18,871 bases of DNA from an uncultured Clostridia bacterium (lineage in GTDB: Bacteria; Bacillota; Clostridia; TANB77; CAG-465): the NCBI GenBank assembly GCA_934130325.1, contig CAKOYA010000024.1, positions 1 through 18,871 of the forward strand, given 5' to 3'. Made by a program: the position numbers and the translations under genes. Under the pieces are notes generated by a model, which was not told where the DNA came from, ran no database searches, and was given only the letters and a program-made list of their open reading frames with translations. Each line of letters opens with the position of its first letter. The stretch's first letter is position 1. Shown here piece after piece: positions 7,649 through 14,617 of this stretch.

Positions 7649-8185
7649 GTGGAAGATTTAATTAAAATATCAGGTATTATAAGAGAGTCTATAGTAGATG
7701 GCCCTGGAATTAGATATGTAATTTTTACTCAAGGATGCCCTCATCATTGTGAAGGATGCCATAATCCACAAACACATGATTTTGAAGGTGGAAGATATGT
7801 TAAAATTTCAGATATAGTTGAAGATATAAAAAAAGATCCATTATTAAAAGGTATTACTTTGTCTGGCGGTGAACCTTTTATGCAGGCTAGGCAACTTTCA
7901 AAACTTGTATCTAAACTTGATAAAAATAAGTATGATGTGATGACCTATACAGGATTTGAATATGAATATCTGATCAAAAATGCTAATAGTGAGAATGGAT
8001 ATATTGAACTTTTAAAATCTAGTGATATATTAATCGATGGAAAATTCGAGCCTTCTAAAAAAAGTGCTTTAATTCCATTTAGAGGAAGTACAAATCAAAG
8101 AGCTATAGATATAAAAAGAACTTTTTTTGAAAATAAAATTTGTTTATATGATTTTAAGAAGGGAAAAGAAGAATGCTTTGTTTAA
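7649..8185 (+). CDS. nrdG: Anaerobic ribonucleotide reductase activating protein NrdG (radical SAM)
   Basis: A 178-aa radical SAM activase that makes the glycyl radical on NrdD using S-adenosylmethionine and a 4Fe-4S cluster. The cluster motif CPHHCEGC gives Cys30, Cys34 and Cys37 (CX3CX2C). VDGPGIR (16-22) and the SAM-binding SGGEP (72-76) are typical of NrdG. The length is near the usual 155-180 aa. The start is GTG at 7649, chosen because TAGGAG lies about 11 bp upstream and the motifs need this N-terminus. It follows the small glycyl-radical gene by 17 bp and overlaps nrdR by 13 bp, so it is translated from the nrd operon, probably coupled to nrdR. Confidence 0.95.
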   Translation: MEDLIKISGIIRESIVDGPGIRYVIFTQGCPHHCEGCHNPQTHDFEGGRYVKISDIVEDIKKDPLLKGITLSGGEPFMQARQLSKLVSKLDKNKYDVMTYTGFEYEYLIKNANSENGYIELLKSSDILIDGKFEPSKKSALIPFRGSTNQRAIDIKRTFFENKICLYDFKKGKEECFV

Positions 8186-8622
8186 AATGTGGTTGTGAGG
8201 AAAGCAAAGTTGTAGATTCTAGGAATGTACTTGAAACTAATGCAATTAGGAGAAGGAGAGAGTGCTTAAATTGTAAATATCGTTTTACAACTTATGAAAA
8301 AATTGAATATATTCCAATTATGGTGATAAAAAAAAGTGGTGTTAGGCAAGAGTTCGATAGAGATAAAATTGTAAGTGGAATGCTTAGAGCTTGTGAAAAA
8401 AGACCCATTTCAAGGGAAGATGTTGAAAAGGCAGTAAATGAAATTGAAATGGAGATTACAAATTCTGCAAATAAAGAAATTGATTCCCAGGAAATTGGTG
8501 AAATGGTTATAAAAAAATTAAGAAGTTTAGATGAAATAGCCTATGTTAGATTTGCTTCGGTATATAGACAATTTAGGGATATTGATGAATTTAAAAAAGA
8601 ATTGAATAAATTATTAAAATAA
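8173..8622 (+). CDS. nrdR: Transcriptional repressor NrdR
   Basis: A 149-aa regulator of normal length. The N-terminal zinc ribbon has Cys3, Cys6, Cys31 and Cys34, with the DSR and RRRREC segments typical of the DNA-binding part. An ATP-cone from about residue 49 (VIKKSGVRQEFDRDKI) senses ATP/dATP. The C-terminal RFASVYRQFRDIDEF is diagnostic. The ATG lies inside the end of nrdG (13-bp overlap), preceded by a purine-rich site. It is the last gene before the operon terminator. The NrdR box at 4806-4821 implies negative feedback on its own operon, in which dATP-loaded NrdR would shut off nrdD, the small glycyl protein, nrdG and itself. Confidence 0.96.
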   Translation: MLCLKCGCEESKVVDSRNVLETNAIRRRRECLNCKYRFTTYEKIEYIPIMVIKKSGVRQEFDRDKIVSGMLRACEKRPISREDVEKAVNEIEMEITNSANKEIDSQEIGEMVIKKLRSLDEIAYVRFASVYRQFRDIDEFKKELNKLLK

Positions 8623-8625
8623 TTA

Positions 8626-8664
8626 AAAGAGGTAATCAAAATTAGATATATTGGTTACCTTTTT
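8626..8664 (+). terminator. Intrinsic terminator of the nrd operon
   Basis: The arms 8630-8639 and 8651-8660 pair over 10 bp with one G-T, extended by A-T pairs into the T run at 8660-8664. It starts right after the nrdR stop. Confidence 0.85.
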
Positions 8665-8698
8665 GCATGTATAAAATTACGTTGACTTGAAAATTTGG

Positions 8699-8727
8699 TT
8701 GAAAAAAGTTTTTATTTGTGATATATA
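8699..8727 (+). promoter_or_regulatory. Probable promoter of the PAP2 gene
   Basis: TTGAAA (8699-8704), 17-bp spacer, TATATA (8722-8727). It lies between the nrd terminator and the PAP2 start codon. TATACT two bases further on is an alternative -10. Confidence 0.6.
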
Positions 8728-8748
8728 CTATGTGAGGTTTAATATTAA

Positions 8749-9402
8749 ATGAATAAGTTAATAGAAGATTTAAAGAAAGATTTAAAAGACAGTAGAAATT
8801 ATATACTATTTTTAATTCCTCTTATTGTTGTATCAATAATATTTTGTATAATAATTAAAATAGGAATTTCAGAGTTTGATAATTATATATTAGGTCAGAT
8901 TTCTAAAGTAGTAAATTATAGATTAACAGTAATAATGGGAATAATTACTTCAATGTGTACTCCTACAACAATGTTATATATTGTATTACTATGTTTATTG
9001 TTATTTAAAAATAAAAGAATTGGGATAGGAATTACTTTTGCATTACTGTTTAGTGGGGGAACGAATTTAATTTTAAAAGCTATTTTTTCTAGACAAAGAC
9101 CTATTCAATATATGTTAATTGATGAAAGTGGATATAGTTTTCCTAGTGGACACTCAATGGTAAGTATAGCTTTTTATGGCTTTTTAATATATGTATTTTA
9201 TAATGTTATAGAAAATAAAAAAGTTAGGAATATTGTAATTTCACTACTAGTATTACTTATAATAGCTATAGCTTTTTCAAGGTTATATTTTGGGGTACAT
9301 TATCCAACTGATGTACTTGCTGGGTTAACTCTTGGGTATATTTCGTTGTATATATACATAAAAATATTTAGTAAGTATATAATAAAAAATGAAAAGACAT
9401 GA
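8749..9402 (+). CDS. PAP2-family membrane phosphatase
   Basis: A 217-aa membrane protein with the three phosphatase motifs of the PAP2 superfamily: KX6RP at Lys110 to Arg117-Pro118, PSGH at 132-135, and SRX5HX3D with Ser177-Arg178, His184 and Asp188. Hydrophobic helices lie around 19-39, 60-87, 92-110, 135-152 and 160-178, so the active site should face outside, as in undecaprenyl-pyrophosphate or lipid phosphatases (BcrC/PgpB-like). The exact lipid substrate is not decided by sequence. The ribosome site before ATG 8749 is weak (GTGAGG about 12 bp upstream). It is a single-gene unit, and its stop codon lies inside the shared terminator hairpin. Confidence 0.9.
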   Translation: MNKLIEDLKKDLKDSRNYILFLIPLIVVSIIFCIIIKIGISEFDNYILGQISKVVNYRLTVIMGIITSMCTPTTMLYIVLLCLLLFKNKRIGIGITFALLFSGGTNLILKAIFSRQRPIQYMLIDESGYSFPSGHSMVSIAFYGFLIYVFYNVIENKKVRNIVISLLVLLIIAIAFSRLYFGVHYPTDVLAGLTLGYISLYIYIKIFSKYIIKNEKT

Positions 9403-9424
9403 CCGTATAGCAGTCATGTCTTTT
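9392..9424. terminator. Bidirectional terminator between PAP2 and 3D-domain genes
   Basis: Perfect 12-bp stem (9392-9403 with 9413-9424) with a 9-nt loop. The arm ends in TCTTTT on the plus strand, and on the minus strand it is followed by a long T-rich run. The two genes converge on it, and the PAP2 stop codon is part of the left arm. Confidence 0.85.
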
Positions 9425-9428
9425 GAAG

Positions 9429-10163
9429 TTATTCACATTGTTTAAAAATATAAACAGATTTTTTAGTATTTCCCATATTCTCACAAACTTTGTGTGGAAC
9501 ATTTACAAATACATCAATATGTTTTCCTTTTATTGCACCTCCAACATCATTTGCAGTACAAATTCTACTTCCGTCGATTTCGAAAGTTGTTCCCATAGGA
9601 ATTATCTTTGGATCAACTGCAGCAGTTCCATCGATTAATTTATTACCATTTTTGTCATACGGCCCGTAATTTCCGTTACATATTTTACATGGACAGTAAT
9701 AAGTAATTTTAAAATCACCTAAGTAATATTTTTTAACTAAATTTTTAGTTTGAATATATAAGTCCTGATTATCCTTTTTTATTAAACTCCAACCATTTGT
9801 AAAAGTATTAACTCTTAATACACTATCATATTTTTTTAGTGTTATTAAAGTATCGCTGTATTCGTTAGGACTCTCATATGTATAAGAATCATTTAATACA
9901 AATACTGTATCATTATCTATGCTTTTAATTTCATAGTTGTTTTTTTCTTGTTTTTCATATTTCAAAGGTTTAATGTTATTTGTTAAATATTCTTGTAGAG
10001 ATTTTGGATACTTACAAAAATTAAATACATTACTTGATTGTAAATCTTTAGGTTTATTGTAATAAATGAGATTTTCATTATTTACATATTTTGCACCCAA
10101 AGAAAGATATGAAAAACAAGTAACTAAGGCTAATAAAATCACTTTATTTTTGAAAATCGACAT
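9429..10163 (-). CDS. Secreted 3D-domain protein, putative cell-wall lytic enzyme
   Basis: A 244-aa protein with a hydrophobic N-terminal signal or anchor (about 5-24), a variable linker, an SH3-like segment (about 85-140) and a C-terminal 3D domain (about 150-244). The 3D domain, named for three conserved aspartates, shows DGTAAVDP (Asp178, Asp184), TANDVGG (Asp206) and KGKHIDVF (Asp217). The barrel is related to the MltA lytic transglycosylase fold and occurs in Rpf/YuiC-like cell-wall proteins. A cysteine group YYCPCKIC (155-162) precedes it, also common in this family. AGGAGG precedes the ATG. Cell-wall remodelling during growth, sporulation or germination is likely; the exact bond cut is unknown. 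It is transcribed alone, leftwards. Confidence 0.87.
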   Translation of the reverse strand: MSIFKNKVILLALVTCFSYLSLGAKYVNNENLIYYNKPKDLQSSNVFNFCKYPKSLQEYLTNNIKPLKYEKQEKNNYEIKSIDNDTVFVLNDSYTYESPNEYSDTLITLKKYDSVLRVNTFTNGWSLIKKDNQDLYIQTKNLVKKYYLGDFKITYYCPCKICNGNYGPYDKNGNKLIDGTAAVDPKIIPMGTTFEIDGSRICTANDVGGAIKGKHIDVFVNVPHKVCENMGNTKKSVYIFKQCE

Positions 10164-10218
10164 AAAAATCCTCCTAAGTAAAAAATTATTTTTCCTTTAT
10201 ATTAAATATTCAACTCTA

Positions 10219-10247
10219 ATTATACTATATAATAATAAATATGTAAA
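10219..10247 (-). promoter_or_regulatory. Sigma-A promoter of the 3D-domain gene
   Basis: On the minus strand: TTTACA (10247-10242), 17-bp spacer, TATAAT (10224-10219). It lies about 55 bp upstream of the 3D-domain start codon. Confidence 0.75.
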
Positions 10248-10295
10248 GCATATTAGACTCAAATACTTTAAAAATCTGATTATATAAAAAAACTA

Positions 10296-10324
10296 TTGAC
10301 AAATAGATTACAAATTAATATAAT
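10296..10324 (+). promoter_or_regulatory. Consensus sigma-A promoter of the AI-2E family gene
   Basis: TTGACA (10296-10301), 17-bp spacer, TATAAT (10319-10324). It is divergent from the 3D-domain promoter and lies 38 bp before the start codon. Confidence 0.88.
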
Positions 10325-10362
10325 TAAGAATATATGGATATAATATATGTTGGGAGAAAGAT

Positions 10363-11487
10363 ATGAAAGAAGAGAAATTTAATTTTAAATTTTTAAATAC
10401 TGTTATGTATATTGGTGCAATAATAGGTATTTATTATGTATTAAAAAATGTTGGAATAATGGATAAAGTAGTAGAAGCAATTTTTGCATTAGTTCCAGTA
10501 TATTTAGGCTTTTTAGTGTGTTGGATATCGATGCCATTTGCAAATAAATTAAGAAAGTTGGGACTTAGTAAAAATATTTCAGCATTTTTAGCACTTATTT
10601 TAATATTTGGTATTTTGATTACTCTTTTTGCACTTATTATACCAATGTTTATTTCACAGCTTACAACACTTATAAAAGACTTGCCTAATATATATAGTCT
10701 GGCAATAGAAAAGATAAATTGGTTTTTAAATGATAGACTACACTTAGATCAGCAACTTCAAATTTCTCCAAACATTCAAGGGCTTTCAATTATTCAAAAT
10801 AATTTAGGAAATATTTTAGATTATTCTATAAATACTGTCCAGAGCGTTTTCGGAATTTTAGTTACAATAGGAACTACTATTGTAGTATCTTTTTTCCTAG
10901 TAAAAGATGTTGATAAGATAAAATCAAATATAATAAAATTTTTATCTTCAAATAGAAAAAATAAAAATAATTATAAAATGATAACCGAGATAGATGAAAT
11001 TTTGATGTCATATATTAAAGGAATTGTAATAGACAGTTTTATAGTTGGATTACTTACAACTATAGTATGTATGGTACTTGGACTTGACTATGCCATATTG
11101 TTTGGAATTTTGATAATGGTTTTGAATCTAATTCCTTATATAGGAGCAATAATTTCATATACAGTTGCTTCGTTATATGCACTTACTGTTGGAGGACCTG
11201 TACTGGCTTTAATAACTCTTATATGCTTGGTAGCTGTTCAAGTGGTTGATGCAAATATTTTACAACCAAATATTGTTGCTAAATCAGTTAATTTGCATCC
11301 AGTAGTAGTTCTTTCAGGATTGATTGTTTTTGAATTGTTTTTTGGAATTATTGGGATGATAGTAGCCGTTCCTGTTTTGGCAGTAATAAAAATAATTTTA
11401 AAATATAAATTCAGTGTAAATTTTGATGACTTAGATAAAGAATCAGAAGAAGAGAAAAAAAATAAAAGAAAATTACTCCAAAAGTAA
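10363..11487 (+). CDS. AI-2E family (UPF0118/PerM-like) membrane transporter
   Basis: A 374-aa protein with the order typical of this family: two hydrophobic segments close to the N-terminus (about 11-30 and 36-58), a third (about 69-95), a soluble middle part, and a C-terminal group of helices from about residue 160. The C-terminal LNLIPYIGAIIS and the region LQPNIVAKSVNLHPVVV to GMIVAVPVLAVIK are characteristic. Members include the AI-2 exporter TqsA, the sporulation protein YtvI and sodium/proton antiporters, so the transported substrate cannot be assigned. GGGAG lies 6-7 bp before ATG 10363. It ends with a charged Lys/Glu tail. It has its own promoter and terminator. Confidence 0.88.
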   Translation: MKEEKFNFKFLNTVMYIGAIIGIYYVLKNVGIMDKVVEAIFALVPVYLGFLVCWISMPFANKLRKLGLSKNISAFLALILIFGILITLFALIIPMFISQLTTLIKDLPNIYSLAIEKINWFLNDRLHLDQQLQISPNIQGLSIIQNNLGNILDYSINTVQSVFGILVTIGTTIVVSFFLVKDVDKIKSNIIKFLSSNRKNKNNYKMITEIDEILMSYIKGIVIDSFIVGLLTTIVCMVLGLDYAILFGILIMVLNLIPYIGAIISYTVASLYALTVGGPVLALITLICLVAVQVVDANILQPNIVAKSVNLHPVVVLSGLIVFELFFGIIGMIVAVPVLAVIKIILKYKFSVNFDDLDKESEEEKKNKRKLLQK

Positions 11488-11507
11488 AATGAATATAATA
11501 TTATTAG

Positions 11508-11542
11508 GAAGTGAACTTTAAGGAAAGTTCACTTCAATTTTT
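11508..11542 (+). terminator. Intrinsic terminator after the AI-2E family gene
   Basis: Perfect 12-bp stem (11508-11519 with 11524-11535), 4-nt loop AAGG, then AATTTTT. The T run suits the plus strand only, but the hairpin also lies just beyond the stop of the converging aspartokinase gene. Confidence 0.88.
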
Positions 11543-11550
11543 AAATTATA

Positions 11551-12552
11551 TTAAGCATTTTCAATTAAGACATTATGTAATTTTTCCATGAATATTTGAG
11601 ATTTGTCCTTATCTACAATTATAGAAATTGACAGTTCACTGAAAGATATCATATATATTGTGATATTTTCTTCATATGCAATATCAAATATTTTTATAAT
11701 TGCTTCTTTGTTAGACATTACCATGTCACCAATTATAGAGATCTTTGAAACATCATCTTTTTTAGTAATAAATTTAATTTCATAGTCCTCAAAATTTTTA
11801 TTTTCTCTATTTTCCTTTTTAATACTTTTAACAACGCTTCCTTTTGAATTTTGTACTTGGGAGTTTCTAACATGTATAGGAATTTCATGTTTTTTACCAA
11901 GATTTACAGAACGGTTGTGTAGCACTTTAGCCCCGGCTGTAGCGGCCTCTAGCATCTCATCATATGAAACTTTTTTTAACAATTTGGCTTTTGTTATTAT
12001 TCTTGGGTCAGCAGAAAAAATACCATCAATGTCACTGTATATTTCACATCTATATGCCTTTAATGCTGATGCAATAGCAACAGCACTAAGGTCGCTTCCT
12101 CCACGTCCTAAAGAGGTAATATTTCCCAATTTATCTACTGCTTGGAAACCAGCAACAATAACTATATTACCGCTTTTTATATGAGTTTTTATATTTTCAG
12201 TATAAATATTTTTTATAGTTGCATTTCCATAGGTAGAGTCAGATATTATTCCTGCTTGTTGTCCTGTTAGTGCTATTGATTTATATCCTTTTTCATTTAA
12301 CATGAGTGATAAAAGAGCTGCTGTTTGAATTTCACCTGTTGTAATTAACAAATCCAATTCCCTTTTTTGGGGATTAGATGAATATTCTTTTGCTTTTTTT
12401 ACTAAATTATCTGTAGTGTCTCCTTGTGCAGATACTACAATTACTAAATTAATATCCTTTTTTACATAAGATATTATATTCTTGCATATTGTTTCTAATT
12501 TATTTTTATCGGCTACAGAACTTCCACCGTACTTTTGAACAATAATTTTCAT
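11551..12552 (-). CDS. Aspartate kinase, short form with reduced ACT region
   Basis: A 333-aa enzyme phosphorylating L-aspartate, the first step towards lysine, diaminopimelate, threonine and methionine. The kinase domain (about 1-240) shows QKYGGSSVA at the N-terminus, TTGEIQTAALL, SLGRGGSDLSAVAIA and DIDGIFSADPR. Only about 70 residues of ACT sequence follow, and they resemble the second ACT repeat of normal aspartokinases (KISIIGDMV, ITIYMISFSELSISIIVDKD). Usual monofunctional enzymes are about 400 aa with two ACT repeats, so the first repeat seems lost or very reduced. I start at 12552, whose upstream AGGATGGTG is a good ribosome site; an in-frame ATG at 12564 lies inside that site. No lysine riboswitch is evident in the short leader. 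Confidence 0.9.
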   Translation of the reverse strand: MKIIVQKYGGSSVADKNKLETICKNIISYVKKDINLVIVVSAQGDTTDNLVKKAKEYSSNPQKRELDLLITTGEIQTAALLSLMLNEKGYKSIALTGQQAGIISDSTYGNATIKNIYTENIKTHIKSGNIVIVAGFQAVDKLGNITSLGRGGSDLSAVAIASALKAYRCEIYSDIDGIFSADPRIITKAKLLKKVSYDEMLEAATAGAKVLHNRSVNLGKKHEIPIHVRNSQVQNSKGSVVKSIKKENRENKNFEDYEIKFITKKDDVSKISIIGDMVMSNKEAIIKIFDIAYEENITIYMISFSELSISIIVDKDKSQIFMEKLHNVLIENA

Positions 12553-12706
12553 AGTTTTCACCATCCTATGATATATTATGAAAAAATAATAATCTGTGTT
12601 ATTAATATATATTAAAATATGAAATTTTATTTAATAGGTGTTTTTTTATATTAATTAAATTTGGTTGGTATATGTTTTATAAAAATTACTTGTTTATCTA
12701 TTTTTC

Positions 12707-12734
12707 TTGAAAAAAAAATAATATATGATATAAT
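12707..12734 (+). promoter_or_regulatory. Extended -10 promoter of the ftsY-murB-yvcK-ruvC operon
   Basis: TTGAAA (12707-12712), 16-bp spacer, TATAAT (12729-12734), with TGA before the -10 acting as an extended -10. The ftsY start codon is 27 bp downstream. In the rest of the divergent gap (12565-12706) I find no clear promoter for the leftward aspartokinase. Confidence 0.8.
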
Positions 12735-12761
12735 TAGGTGTAAGAATTGTGAGGGAAATTT

Positions 12762-13664
12762 ATGATATTTTCAAAGATAAAAGAAAATTTAAAAAAGACT
12801 AAGGAGTCTTTTGATATAAAATTAAGTAATGTATTTGCAAATAATAAAGATATAAATCAAATAATAGAGGAAATTGAGGAAACTCTTATATTGTCTGATG
12901 TAGGAGTAAATACTAGTACAAAAATATGTGATAAATTAAGAGAAGATTTAAAAAAACAAGTTGATAAATCAGAAAATTCTATAAAGGAATTATTAAGAAA
13001 AGAAATGATAGAAATATTAACAGATGTTAATTTGGACGGAAATATTGATAGTGAAAGCAAAAAGGTAGTATTGATAGTTGGAGTAAATGGAGTCGGAAAA
13101 ACTACTTCAATTGGAAAAATAACTAATTTGTACGTAAATCAGGGGAAAAAAGTTTTGCTTGTAGCAGCGGATACCTTTAGAGCTGGTGCAGTTGAACAGT
13201 TAAATGTTTGGGCTGATAGAACAAGAACAGATATATGTGTAGGAAGAGAAAACGAAGATCCTGCGTCTGTAGTGTACGAAGCAACTAGAAAGTTTTCTGA
13301 CTCTGAATATGACATATTAATTTGTGATACTGCAGGAAGATTGCATAATAAAAAGAATCTGATGGACGAGTTATCAAAAATTAAAAGGATAATATCCAAA
13401 AACTTGCCAGAATATGATTTAGAAGTATTAATGGTGCTTGATAGCACAACAGGGCAAAATGGAGCAATTCAAGCTAAAGCATTTTTCGAAAAAACAGATA
13501 TAAATGGAATAATTTTAACTAAGCTAGATTCAACAGCTAAAGGTGGTGTTGTATTTAGTATAGTTGATGAATTAAAAATACCTATAAAATATATTGGAAC
13601 TGGGGAAGGAATATCAGATATAGAAAAATTTGATGCAAAAACATTTGTTGATGCAATTGTTTAG
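12762..13664 (+). CDS. ftsY: Signal recognition particle receptor FtsY
   Basis: A 300-aa SRP GTPase that docks ribosome-SRP complexes at the membrane. After a short N-terminal helical part (no long acidic A domain) come the N domain (about 20-95) and G domain. GTPase motifs: P-loop GVNGVGKTT (107-115), DTFRAGAVEQL (137-147), DTAGR (189-193), TKLD (253-256) and the closing YIGTGEGISDIEKFD. It is told apart from Ffh by the missing M domain and the short C-terminus after the G domain. GAGGG lies ahead of ATG 12762. First gene of a five-gene operon; murB follows after 38 bp. Confidence 0.95.
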   Translation: MIFSKIKENLKKTKESFDIKLSNVFANNKDINQIIEEIEETLILSDVGVNTSTKICDKLREDLKKQVDKSENSIKELLRKEMIEILTDVNLDGNIDSESKKVVLIVGVNGVGKTTSIGKITNLYVNQGKKVLLVAADTFRAGAVEQLNVWADRTRTDICVGRENEDPASVVYEATRKFSDSEYDILICDTAGRLHNKKNLMDELSKIKRIISKNLPEYDLEVLMVLDSTTGQNGAIQAKAFFEKTDINGIILTKLDSTAKGGVVFSIVDELKIPIKYIGTGEGISDIEKFDAKTFVDAIV

Positions 13665-13702
13665 AAATGTAATCATATATTTTTATTAAAGGAGTGAAAA
13701 AT

Positions 13703-14617
13703 ATGTGTATATATAAAGGACTAGAAAAAATTATAGATAAGACTAAAATTAGATATAATGAAGACATGAAAAAACATACTACTGTAAAAATTGGTGGACC
13801 TGCGCTTTGTATGGTTATGCCTACTGAAATTTCTGAGATAATTAATGTAGTAAAATATGCCAAAGATAATAATATTAGAGTATATATTATTGGTAATGGA
13901 AGTAATTTAGTAGTATGTGATGAGGGAATAAATGGTATAGTTATTAAGATTGGAAAAGGTTTTGATAAAGTTACAGTAAATGGAACAAATATAGAAGCAA
14001 TGGCTGGTGCGACTATGCCAAAAGTATCTCAAATAGCTAAAATTAATAATTTGGAAGGCTTTGAATTTGCATGTGGAATACCTGGTACAATAGGTGGCGG
14101 AATAAGAATGAATGCTGGTGCTTATGGATCTGAAATTTCAAATATTGTAGAAGAAATTACATACCTGGATGGAGATTTAAATTTATGTACTATTACAAAA
14201 GATCAGGCAAAATTTTCATATAGACATAGTATATTTTGCAATAATACTAATTTTATAATCATTAGTGCAAAATTTGTATTAAAAGCTGGAAATTTATCAG
14301 AAATTGAGCAAAAAATGAAACAATATACTTTAGCTAGAAGGGAAAAGCAACCAATTGAGTATCCTAATGCTGGTAGTACATTTAAGCGTCCAGAAGGTTT
14401 TTTTGTTGGAAAACTTATACAAGATGCAGGACTTAGGGGATATAGCGTAGGTGATATGCAAGTATCTGAAAAACATACTGGATTTATTGTAAATATGGGA
14501 AATGGGACTTGTAAAGATATGAAAAAACTAATAAAACATATACAAGATACAGTTTTTGAAAAATTTAACGTTAAACTTGAATCTGAAATCGAGTTTATTG
14601 AAGGAGAGAAAAAATAA
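13703..14617 (+). CDS. murB: UDP-N-acetylenolpyruvoylglucosamine reductase MurB
   Basis: A 304-aa FAD enzyme reducing UDP-GlcNAc-enolpyruvate to UDP-MurNAc in peptidoglycan synthesis. FAD-binding parts are KIGGPA (29-34), IGNGSNLVV (63-71) and GIPGTIGGGIRMNAGAYG (125-142). The catalytic serine is Ser225 in NAGSTFKRP, SYRHS (172-176) carries the family Arg, and KLESEIEFI closes the active site with a glutamate. The start is ATG 13703, with AAAGGAG eight bases upstream; a GTG at 13694 overlaps that site. The stop overlaps the next ATG by one base (TAATG), so yvcK is translationally coupled. Confidence 0.95.
   Translation: MCIYKGLEKIIDKTKIRYNEDMKKHTTVKIGGPALCMVMPTEISEIINVVKYAKDNNIRVYIIGNGSNLVVCDEGINGIVIKIGKGFDKVTVNGTNIEAMAGATMPKVSQIAKINNLEGFEFACGIPGTIGGGIRMNAGAYGSEISNIVEEITYLDGDLNLCTITKDQAKFSYRHSIFCNNTNFIIISAKFVLKAGNLSEIEQKMKQYTLARREKQPIEYPNAGSTFKRPEGFFVGKLIQDAGLRGYSVGDMQVSEKHTGFIVNMGNGTCKDMKKLIKHIQDTVFEKFNVKLESEIEFIEGEKK

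Noticed and set aside
12565..12761. Lysine riboswitch or T-box leader for the aspartokinase
   Set aside because: The gap is under 200 bases, shared with the divergent ftsY promoter, and shows no conserved riboswitch core, T-box sequence or terminator hairpin on the minus strand.
13582..13863. Minus-strand open frame across the ftsY-murB junction
   Set aside because: It is a shadow of two well-supported genes and their ribosome site, with no coding motif of its own.
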